Shown piece by piece: positions 60,601-64,000 of a DNA stretch of 64,000 nucleotides. Position 1 is the first letter of the stretch, and the number at the start of each line of letters is the position of its first letter. Both the position numbers and the translations under genes were made by a program. A model generated the notes under the pieces. The model ran no database searches. It had not been told where the DNA came from and worked only from the letters and a program-made list of their open reading frames with translations. The DNA lies in contig CAIIXF020000001.1 in the NCBI GenBank assembly GCA_903813345.2, forward strand, positions 8,836,598 through 8,900,597, read 5' to 3'. Origin of the DNA: Owenia fusiformis. Taxonomy: Eukaryota; Annelida; Polychaeta; Sabellida; Oweniidae.

Positions 60601-63201
60601 GGCTGGCATTAGTCCCAGGATTGGAACTGGATCTTCTAACAATAGCTAGTTTCTTTGTATTAAGGTTATAAAGTTGATTCAGTAGTGCTTTCATGAGCAC
60701 ATGTTTTCAGTGTTTTCAGAATTTTCATCAAATGAATTCAACATGACATTTAACCTCAAATGACCTACCAGAGTGGCTTGACAATGCATTGAAAACAAAA
60801 TCCCAGTAATTCCAGAAAAGTCTAATTGGCATACCGGTATTTGTTTAAAATGTCATTTTGCAGTATTTCACACAAAAAAACTTAACCCTACCAAATGAGT
60901 AACAAGGAACTGGGTGTCACAGGTCAAATTGAGGTATAATGAGTTACCTGGTACTACTGCTACAGTCTTGAGGGCTCTCAAAACACGGAAGGTTCTCAGA
61001 GCAGATACATTTCCAAGGTCAACAAATTCTGTTAGATACCTGAAAGTGTTGAAAGAGACCTTTATTATGCGCTACCAATATTTTTGTGGATATAACCATT
61101 GGACTTGGTGCATACCATTACAGCATCCACCTGTTTTGTAAGATCAAAGCACCATATGTTTTAAGCTAGACAATACTATTAATACCTAATATACAGGATG
61201 ATGTATCTGGTTGATGCATAAGTTAGTAGTTAAAAGTACATGGTAGTGTGATGTAAACTGTACATGCTTTGCTAGGTTATAATAAAATAGAAATAAACCT
61301 GCATTTTATTACAGTATGTTATACAAATATTGCATGTTTGTTTCCACCAACAGTACAAATCTTGATTTATGATTTTGATGGGTAACACCTATATACTTGT
61401 ACATTTGTAAGTACATTTGTTACCCCAACCATATTATATATTCAATTCTGATGTAGCATGTAGGATATATAATATAAAATGATGATAAATAACCCCACAT
61501 TGCATTTTTATAGATAAAAGTTTTATTAATATTTGGATCACCAGATTTTTGTCTTTCCAAAAATGGGCACATTGATATGTTTATATACTTTAGGAGTATA
61601 TATGGTATGTTTTTTGTAACATGTTTTAATTAACCACCAGCTTGGTTCTCTGAAAAGGTTCTGCAATACAATATACGGTAATCAAAATCATATTCCCTTT
61701 CTAGATTTAAGAATTGTCCAGTAAATGCCCATTCCCATACTTACGCAAGGGAAACAACACAGAAATCCAACCAATTCCAGGCATCCCTGAGATATGTGAA
61801 TGGCCGGAGGATGAATCCCCTTGATAACATCTTCACTAATGCTTCACAGGTATAGATGGCAGTAAATACATACCTAGAAAGTGTAAAAAAAGTTCAATGA
61901 ATTTGAAAGTAAATTAAGGAAAACTTCAATGATGTAGGATTGTAACTTGCTTTTATCTAAAAAATTGCGATTATAAAATTGTGGATATCATATTATAACA
62001 TGCCAATGTTGTTGCTAATCATGCTAATAGTAGGCTTTAATTACACAGATTCATTTGGCAGGAGGCAGTCATTGTGAGTACAATGCAATCGGTAAATTCA
62101 ATGCGTAAACCACATTTGAGTTATCTAGAGAGTTTTGAATCACTGAGGACAGTATTTTCCTCTATCTGATGTAATGTTGAATTTTGTTAAAATTCCCAAT
62201 AGTATTTTTGTTATAACCCAATTGGATTGGTTGATCAATGAACTCATGAATGCACATTATATTGGTACACGGTATTGGTAGTGCTATGTTTTACTTATTT
62301 TGATGACTTTGGCAGTTATATTGTCTTTGAGTGTTATGAATGTATATTTCTAGTTACCAAACACAGAGTATTACCAACTAATGCTTTTGGTTGGTACATT
62401 GAGTGTTATCATTAATGTATCTTTGCAGGTCCCCTCCTGTGTATTACTCACTGTGTTATTAATGTATATTTATGGGTACCCTCCTTAATGTATATCTATG
62501 GGTCCCCTCATGTGTATTACTCACTCTGATGGCTTCGGTGGGTACAGGTACATTGAGTGTTGTTAATGTATATATATATGGGTACCCTTATGCATATAAC
62601 TTACTTTGATGCCTTTGGTGGATCATTGTGAGATACCCAATGCTACTTACTCAGATTCCTTTGGTGGGTTACTGAGAGCCATGAATATGCAGTTCGCCAA
62701 AATTGTCACCATCACAGCCATACTGAACAATGTGCCTTAGTTAAGAAAAATTTAAAGTATACCCCAAAAATATGAATGCTACTTTGTAGACTGTTACGGT
62801 ATAATATATTTTCAGATTGAGCTATATTAAGTTTACAATATGTTTTTGTTTAAAATTATCACTAGTGAATTAGCAAAAGCATCTTGAGTTCTTATTTTCG
62901 ATTAGACATGAAACAAGATCAAATGAGAAATTAAAGATGTATAAATCAAACAGTGAGTTATTACCAAATCTAAAATAATGGCAAACTCAAAAAAGAAATA
63001 GTCCCCTTGGGGGTATAACTTTGTCTGAAAAACATGATGCATTATACAGAAAAGACTGCATATTTATCATTTTAAAGGATATGGATGAGTGAGTATTCGC
63101 ATGGCACCTCGCCTCACTGGATTCAGAGGACCCATTAACCAAAATGCCTTATGAGCACTAAATCTGTAGATCAGTGAGTCTTTCCCAACCACCACATATG
63201 T
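38565..63201 (-). CDS. Nav1: Voltage-gated sodium channel alpha subunit, Nav1 type (5' exon outside window)
   Basis: The pore-forming subunit opens on depolarisation to pass Na+ and drives action potentials. Twenty-three constitutive exons, a fourfold alternative exon and optional exons can be assembled; with the 48- and 90-nt cassettes and one alternative they give 5505 nt, or 1834 codons plus stop. The first exon (start codon, N-terminus) lies beyond 64000. All four domains show S1-S6. The selectivity residues are D (codon 58101-58103, MTQDFWEN), E (53330-53332, CGEWIESMW), K (43845-43847, ATFKGW) and A (39339-39341, TSAGW), the DEKA ring of sodium-selective channels. The III-IV linker has IFM (40484-40492), the fast-inactivation particle. 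The tail has an EF-like region and an IQ motif ([17 protein letters not shown]). Exon sizes 119, 129, 92, 174, 123, 54, 105 and 271 nt match those I recall from vertebrate SCN genes. Two introns are AT-AC. It is convergent with PYCR. Confidence 0.97.
39843..40113 (-). CDS. Nav1: Nav1 exon: DIV S1-S3
   Basis: 271 nt, the same length as the corresponding vertebrate exon. Starts [11 protein letters not shown] in phase 0 and carries S1 ([15 protein letters not shown]), S2 with the acidic gating residue ([13 protein letters not shown]) and most of S3 ([14 protein letters not shown]). The donor is G|GTAGGC. Confidence 0.95.
40403..40507 (-). CDS. Nav1: Nav1 exon: III-IV linker with IFM inactivation gate
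   Basis: 105 nt, the same length as in vertebrates. Encodes [25 protein letters not shown] and [13 protein letters not shown] plugs next to the pore to inactivate the channel. The preceding intron reads ATAAGT...TAC, so the exon starts at GAA directly after AC. A GT-AG reading (exon from 40503) would give the same frame with IRGGMEIFM. Confidence 0.92.
40508..43395 (-). other. AT-AC intron of the U2-dependent type, before the IFM exon
   Basis: The intron begins ATAAGTATTT (43395 downward), directly after ...CAGAAATCAAAG, and ends ...TTTTGTTTTTGTAC at 40508. ATAAGT with AC is the class II AT-AC signature. Vertebrate sodium channel genes (SCN4A intron 21 and its counterparts) are known to have such an intron at this position. 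A possible branch sequence TCCTTACTG lies about 22 nt upstream. The intron also holds a minisatellite at 42930-43177; nothing else is recognised in its 2.9 kb. Confidence 0.8.
42930..43177. repeat. Minisatellite of CCCTGACCACTCCCTGTCTA-type units
   Basis: Roughly twelve diverged units of about 20 bp combine 'ACCCTGACCA' and 'CCCTGTCTA'. It lies within the AT-AC intron before the IFM exon. Confidence 0.75.
43396..43542 (-). CDS. Nav1: Nav1 exon: DIII S6
   Basis: 147 nt, phase 0 to 0. Encodes [20 protein letters not shown] and the S6 helix ([18 protein letters not shown]) followed by [12 protein letters not shown]. The donor side reads AAG|ATAAGT instead of GT. Confidence 0.95.
43803..43856 (-). 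CDS. Nav1: Nav1 exon: DIII pore loop with selectivity lysine
   Basis: 54 nt, the same length as in vertebrates. Encodes [19 protein letters not shown] (43845-43847) is the lysine of DEKA and is diagnostic for sodium over calcium channels. The residue three after K is Ile, where many vertebrate channels have Met. Confidence 0.96.
43946..44039. repeat. Hairpin with 'TATCGTTGCATA' arms
   Basis: TATCGTTGCATATATGCCCC at the left pairs with 'GGGCATATGTGCAACGATA' at the right, and the arms continue inward ('TTTTCAGTGATAT' versus 'ATCACTGAGAA'). It abuts the dispersed repeat copy at 44170 and may be its end. Confidence 0.65.
44170..44815. repeat. Dispersed palindromic repeat, copy 2
   Basis: Same orientation and order of blocks as 18070-19130: 'GGTATCGATATGG', 'GGTCATCTTTTGAATGG', 'AAGTATCTTGTTAATGAAAT', 'TTTTTTGAATACTTTTTGTT' and 'CAACATTACATAAAGGA'. 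It lies in the channel intron between the DIII turret and pore exons. Confidence 0.65.
45288..45457 (-). CDS. Nav1: Nav1 exon: DIII extracellular turret
   Basis: 170 nt; its first two bases complete the Gly codon of the alternative S5 exon. Encodes [13 protein letters not shown], three N-glycosylation sequons (NRT, NAT, NYT), [16 protein letters not shown] and then the pore exon. All four alternative S5 exons join it in the same phase. Confidence 0.95.
46353..46461 (-). CDS. Nav1: Nav1 alternative exon 19d: DIII S4-S5 linker and S5
   Basis: 109 nt between CTTGCAG and G|GTATAA. Encodes [16 protein letters not shown], then [20 protein letters not shown]. The NAL and AIP motifs of the linker are kept, so this is a canonical-type variant; S5 carries extra Cys residues. 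It is the last of four copies in transcription order. Confidence 0.93.
47217..47325 (-). CDS. Nav1: Nav1 alternative exon 19c: DIII S4-S5 linker and S5
   Basis: 109 nt between ATTTTAG and G|GTATTA. Encodes [16 protein letters not shown], then [20 protein letters not shown]. The conserved Asn-Ala of the linker is Thr-Ser, and the usual LF before the turret is LL. It is open, in the same phase, and splice sites are intact. Among the four it is one of the two divergent variants. Confidence 0.88.
47574..49351. mobile_element. TIR DNA transposon, copy 2, with 7-bp TSD, inside the alternative exon array
   Basis: Inverted relative to 12355-13559. Its ends are CAAGGGAAAAATCAATACCC and the complement ...CCCTTG, flanked by a perfect 7-bp duplication ATTTGAC (47567-47573 and 49352-49358). 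It matches copy 1 at about 47574-48085 and 48850-49351; the middle (about 48086-48850) is replaced or inserted sequence that includes the CCCATCGAAC repeat. It separates alternative exons 19b and 19c. Confidence 0.87.
48131..48758. mobile_element. CCCATCGAAC-ended repeat, second copy, nested
   Basis: Matches 24767-26014: the start 'TATTATCCCATCGAACGAAG', 'GGCCCGATTTTATTCATATT', three or four tandem 130-bp units ('AGTGGAGCGATTTTGTTCAT', 'GCATGGCACACTGTCTAATG'), and the end GTTCGATGGGATTCGCTATG through 'GCCGTTGTTCTGG'. It is shorter because it has fewer units. No clear target duplication is seen. Open frames across it are repeat-driven. Confidence 0.8.
49751..49859 (-). CDS. Nav1: Nav1 alternative exon 19b: DIII S4-S5 linker and S5 (canonical)
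   Basis: 109 nt between TTCTGTAG and G|GTGGGT. Encodes [16 protein letters not shown], then [20 protein letters not shown]. It is the closest of the four to the DIII sequence typical of animal Nav1 channels. Confidence 0.95.
50165..50273 (-). CDS. Nav1: Nav1 alternative exon 19a: DIII S4-S5 linker and S5
   Basis: 109 nt between GTTACAG and G|GTAGGA. Encodes [16 protein letters not shown], then [20 protein letters not shown]. The linker Asn-Ala is Leu-Gly and AIP is STP, a strong departure from family consensus, while S5 and the exit LFAG are normal. It is the first copy, 259 nt after the S4 exon. Confidence 0.92.
50533..50655 (-). CDS. Nav1: Nav1 exon: DIII S3 end and S4
   Basis: 123 nt, phase 0 to 0. 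Encodes [18 protein letters not shown] and the S4 voltage sensor ([19 protein letters not shown]), ending EGMK at the donor AAG|GTATGT. All four alternative exons follow this donor. Confidence 0.96.
50685..51440. mobile_element. Foldback element in the channel intron before the DIII S4 exon
   Basis: ATATACTCCT at 50685 pairs with AGGAGTATAT ending at 51440. Further in, 'GCCTGAAACAAAAGAAAAAC' plus 'TGGATATGTACCTTGA' (about 50754-50800) is complemented at about 51320-51372. The outer end lies only about 30 nt inside the intron from the S4 exon acceptor. Confidence 0.72.
51641..51814 (-). CDS. Nav1: Nav1 exon: DIII S1-S3
   Basis: 174 nt, phase 0 to 0. Encodes [13 protein letters not shown]2 ([19 protein letters not shown]) and S3 ([10 protein letters not shown]). 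Size and boundaries match vertebrate counterparts. Confidence 0.95.
52096..52938 (-). CDS. Nav1: Nav1 exon: DII S6, II-III linker, DIII S1
   Basis: 843 nt in one exon, phase 0 to 0. Starts with the end of S6 ([18 protein letters not shown]), then an acidic run (DDDDDEPNK), a low-complexity linker of about 200 residues rich in Asp, Glu, Asn, Ser and Lys, a Cys cluster ([14 protein letters not shown]), and ends in DIII S1 ([15 protein letters not shown]). The linker is poorly conserved across the family and is not diagnostic. Confidence 0.93.
53240..53590 (-). CDS. Nav1: Nav1 exon: DII S4 end, S5, pore (E) and S6
   Basis: 351 nt, phase 0 to 0. Starts [14 protein letters not shown], then S5 ([20 protein letters not shown]), turret ([12 protein letters not shown]), pore loop [15 protein letters not shown] with the selectivity Glu at 53330-53332, and the start of S6. 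The initial ATG is internal, not a start codon. Confidence 0.95.
53856..54029 (-). CDS. Nav1: Nav1 exon: DII S2-S4
   Basis: 174 nt, phase 0. Encodes [18 protein letters not shown] (S2), [18 protein letters not shown] (S3) and [10 protein letters not shown] (first S4 arginines). It continues directly into MRVLKLAK of the next exon. Confidence 0.95.
54155..54414 (-). CDS. Nav1: Nav1 exon: end of I-II linker and DII S1
   Basis: 260 nt, phase 1 to 0. Encodes [17 protein letters not shown], a Cys-rich run ([15 protein letters not shown]), S1 ([18 protein letters not shown]) and [18 protein letters not shown]. The donor is TAT|GTAAGT. Confidence 0.94.
54652..54741 (-). CDS. Nav1: Nav1 candidate 90-nt cassette exon in the I-II linker
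   Basis: 90 nt between CTCTCACAG and CATACAA|GTAAGC. It starts and ends in phase 1, exactly matching the exons on both sides, and is open: [19 protein letters not shown] then [10 protein letters not shown]. Because 90 is a multiple of three and the phases agree, it can be included or skipped without changing frame. The sequence is not a family-conserved segment, so it is supported by splice sites and phase only. Confidence 0.65.
55171..55453 (-). CDS. Nav1: Nav1 exon: I-II linker, Ser/Lys-rich
   Basis: 283 nt, phase 0 to 1. Encodes [20 protein letters not shown] then a basic stretch with possible phosphorylation sites ([18 protein letters not shown]) and ends ASMR. The donor is CGAA|GTAAGT. 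Confidence 0.88.
55892..56086 (-). CDS. Nav1: Nav1 exon: I-II linker, charged helix
   Basis: 195 nt, phase 0 to 0. Starts [20 protein letters not shown], a likely continuation of the charged helix after DI S6, then [18 protein letters not shown] and ends HLTPNK at AAG|GTACCT. Confidence 0.88.
56979..57026 (-). CDS. Nav1: Nav1 candidate 48-nt small exon after DI S6
   Basis: 48 nt between CTTCTTTAG and GAGAGAG|GTGAAA. Encodes [16 protein letters not shown] in phase 0 to 0. The charged sequence fits between ...EAEAERK and EEAARKQ on either side. It can be skipped without loss of frame. Confidence 0.65.
57454..57477 (-). CDS. Nav1: Nav1 possible 24-nt microexon after DI S6
   Basis: 24 nt between ATGTAG and GAGAGG|GTAAGG, phase 0 to 0. 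Encodes DQVEKKER. Charge composition fits the region, but the pyrimidine tract is weak and nothing but phase and composition supports it. Confidence 0.35.
57706..57870 (-). CDS. Nav1: Nav1 exon: DI S6
   Basis: 165 nt, phase 0 to 0. Encodes [39 protein letters not shown] and the charged [15 protein letters not shown]. The donor is AAG|GTATGG. Confidence 0.95.
58077..58221 (-). CDS. Nav1: Nav1 exon: DI pore loop with selectivity aspartate
   Basis: 145 nt, phase 2 to 0. Encodes [20 protein letters not shown], then [17 protein letters not shown]. Asp at 58101-58103 is the D of DEKA; the following aromatic Phe is the residue found in tetrodotoxin-sensitive channels, and the E three after D belongs to the outer ring. 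Confidence 0.96.
58321..58732. mobile_element. Small TIR element in the channel intron, CAGCAG flanks
   Basis: CAGGCCTGTCAACT at 58321 pairs with AGTTGACAGGCCTG ending at 58732. The six-base sequence CAGCAG occurs immediately outside both ends. The interior contains repeated 'GAACACCTTGGTCCAAAT' units and a long G run at about 58510-58530. The tip sequence resembles hAT elements, but no 8-bp duplication is seen. Confidence 0.7.
59019..59082 (-). CDS. Nav1: Nav1 exon: DI turret, second part
   Basis: 64 nt, phase 1 to 2. Encodes [20 protein letters not shown] with a sequon NST. Small turret exons of this kind are normal for the family; phases match both neighbours. Confidence 0.9.
59519..59630 (-). 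CDS. Nav1: Nav1 exon: DI turret, first part
   Basis: 112 nt, phase 0 to 1. Encodes [20 protein letters not shown] with sequons NYT and NKS, and ends LSND. It follows S5 and is extracellular. Confidence 0.92.
59889..59995 (-). CDS. Nav1: Nav1 exon: DI S4-S5 linker and S5
   Basis: 107 nt, phase 1 to 0. Encodes [20 protein letters not shown] and S5 ([15 protein letters not shown]). Confidence 0.95.
60046..60110. repeat. Short dispersed repeat, inverted copy at 51440-51500
   Basis: 'AAGCACAAATGCCAAAAGGG' followed by 'TGACTAAAAACTTTAAAGAAA' is present in inverted form at 51440-51500, next to the foldback element there. Weaker similarity exists near 33080-33200 in the PYCR intron element. It is a transposon fragment. 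Confidence 0.6.
60948..61039 (-). CDS. Nav1: Nav1 exon: DI S4
   Basis: 92 nt, the same length as the vertebrate exon that is alternatively spliced there (5N/5A). Encodes [20 protein letters not shown] then [12 protein letters not shown] searched the flanking introns for a second version and saw none. Confidence 0.96.
61745..61873 (-). CDS. Nav1: Nav1 exon: DI S2-S3
   Basis: 129 nt, phase 2 to 2, the same length as in vertebrates. Encodes [37 protein letters not shown] and CVVSLA. Confidence 0.95.
62285..62648. repeat. Imperfect minisatellite adjoining and resembling the end of the DI S1 exon
   Basis: Units of roughly 80 bp contain, on the minus strand, 'CCACCAAAGGCATCAAAGTA', 'CCACCGAAGCCATCAGAGTG' and a weaker version, all resembling the exon end and donor CCACCAAAGGAATCTGAGTA at 62666-62647. 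GTAAGT or GTGAGT-like decoy donors result at about 62604 and 62524. Confidence 0.6.
62651..62731 (-). CDS. Nav1: Nav1 exon: DI S1
   Basis: 81 nt, phase 2 to 2. The first base completes Pro; it then encodes [20 protein letters not shown] and NPPKESE. The start is set by an AC intron end; joined to the upstream exon it gives ILTHPLFSM, as in other invertebrate channels. Confidence 0.93.
62732..63082 (-). other. U12-type AT-AC intron
   Basis: The intron begins ATATCCTTT at 63082, the exact U12 AT-AC donor consensus, directly after ...CACTCATCC. It ends ...TTTCTTAACTAAGGCAC at 62732; TTTCTTAAC fits the U12 branch site with one change, 8 to 11 nt before the end. The position equals SCN4A intron 2, a known U12 AT-AC intron. 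The 351-nt intron also holds a spurious GT-AG open segment at 62965-63024. Confidence 0.92.
63083..63201 (-). CDS. Nav1: Nav1 first visible exon: N-terminal segment before DI S1
   Basis: 119 nt, the same length as vertebrate exon 2, after an ATTATAG acceptor. Encodes [20 protein letters not shown] then [20 protein letters not shown], the cytoplasmic stretch leading into S1. It starts in phase 0. Confidence 0.95.
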
Positions 63202-64000
63202 CTATAATAAACATGGAAAACATGGTATTGAACTTAAAAATACAATCTACTTTACATCATTATACATCAAGATAAGCTTACATATTGTGTGACTTAATTG
63301 ATTGATTGTGTATCTGAAAATTGATAGATATTATGTTGATATGATGCAGTGCTGTGTATATTATACATGTATATGAAATCATGGAGTAATGTTTGCTAGA
63401 TATTATCATGCATTAGTTCCCAGCTATTATTACAGGTAGCCATAATTATCCCCTAGGGATGTTGTCATTGTTCAACATTGTTCCACAAAGGTAGTTGAGC
63501 TCTCTCACAGATAAAGAATTAATGACTTGATGGTGTGATCATTCTTAATCAAATTATTTTGTTATTACACAGTCATTATTATTAATTGTGATGATCTATT
63601 GGGGAGGCAATGGTCTAATATAATAGGTAAGGTCATATTTCTGGTTATTTTCCTTATATAGACTTAATAGACAATATTAGTGTTTAAACATGAAGAGTCA
63701 TATGCTTTCAGTAGACTCACGAAATGCATTCACCACGCAGTCAAACTTCAAAATAATTTTGTTTCCATAAATGACTTCTTACTGGCAAAGAATCTTAATT
63801 TAATTATACAGTTCTTACTCAGGCTAAATAAGGAATATGATTTTTGTTATTTGATTAATCAATGATATATATTATACGTTTGTATATCACCCATTATATC
63901 TGAACACCTTGGGTTGAATACATGACTTTTTGGTTTTACATCAAAACAGTTTCAGTAATATAAGATGCTGTTCATACATATGATTTATAAGGGCTTATGC
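63202..64000 (-). other. Nav1 intron 1, partial
   Basis: I looked on the minus strand for the N-terminal exon (an FRPFT-type motif and a donor in phase 0) and did not find it. The stretch is AT-rich without other features, so the start codon and promoter lie outside the window. Confidence 0.7.

Noticed and set aside
61040-61744. A possible second version of the DI S4 exon, as in vertebrate exon 5N/5A
   Set aside because: I searched the intron on the minus strand for an RxxRxxRxxK pattern with splice sites and saw none.
62965-63024. A 60-nt open segment with AG and GT borders ([12 protein letters not shown]...) between two channel exons
   Set aside because: It lies inside the U12 AT-AC intron. 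In the phase set by the flanking exons it hits a TAG stop, and it resembles no channel segment.
1-64000. CRISPR arrays, operons, ribosome binding sites, rRNA and tRNA genes
   Set aside because: This is animal nuclear DNA. No array of regular spacers, no tRNA with recognisable A and B boxes and no rRNA segment was found by eye.

Overview
The window is nuclear DNA from an animal: AT-rich, intron-rich and dense in transposon relics. It carries two recognisable protein-coding genes in tail-to-tail orientation. Intron positions and exon sizes of the larger gene closely follow those I recall for vertebrate SCN genes, while the repeats are of kinds common in marine invertebrates. A slowly evolving bilaterian invertebrate (for example a lophotrochozoan or hemichordate) fits best, but the sequence does not settle the phylum.

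Layout. From 1 to about 19.7 kb I find no gene, only AT-rich DNA, minisatellites, a 5-kb TA-flanked foldback element (4221-9247), a TIR transposon with a perfect 7-bp target duplication (12355-13559) and a hAT-like MITE with an 8-bp duplication (13864-14333). From 19764 to 35650 (+) lies a complete seven-exon pyrroline-5-carboxylate reductase gene (279 codons plus stop). Its introns hold a mariner relic interrupted by a second repeat, a deleted Tc1/mariner element and a 4.3-kb foldback element. From 63201 down to 38565 (-) lies a four-domain voltage-gated sodium channel of the Nav1 type, with every exon except the first (initiator) one. All four selectivity-filter residues D, E, K, A, all four S4 segments, the IFM inactivation particle and the C-terminal IQ motif can be read.

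The most striking signal is inside the channel gene. The exon for the domain III S4-S5 linker and S5 is present as four tandem alternatives at 50165-50273, 49751-49859, 47217-47325 and 46353-46461. Each is exactly 109 nt, phase 0 to 1, open, and flanked by GT-AG sites. Because 109 is not a multiple of three, only inclusion of exactly one keeps the frame, so this reads as a four-way mutually exclusive splicing cassette. Two copies are canonical and two alter the residues that receive the inactivation particle in vertebrate channels. The same gene keeps two AT-AC introns, one U12-type (ATATCCTTT) and one U2-type (ATAAGT), plus candidate in-frame cassette exons of 24, 48 and 90 nt in the I-II linker.

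PYCR (proline synthesis and redox) and the channel (action potentials) have no evident functional link; they are simply convergent neighbours. Exon boundaries were derived by eye from splice sites, reading frame and family conservation and not from transcripts.
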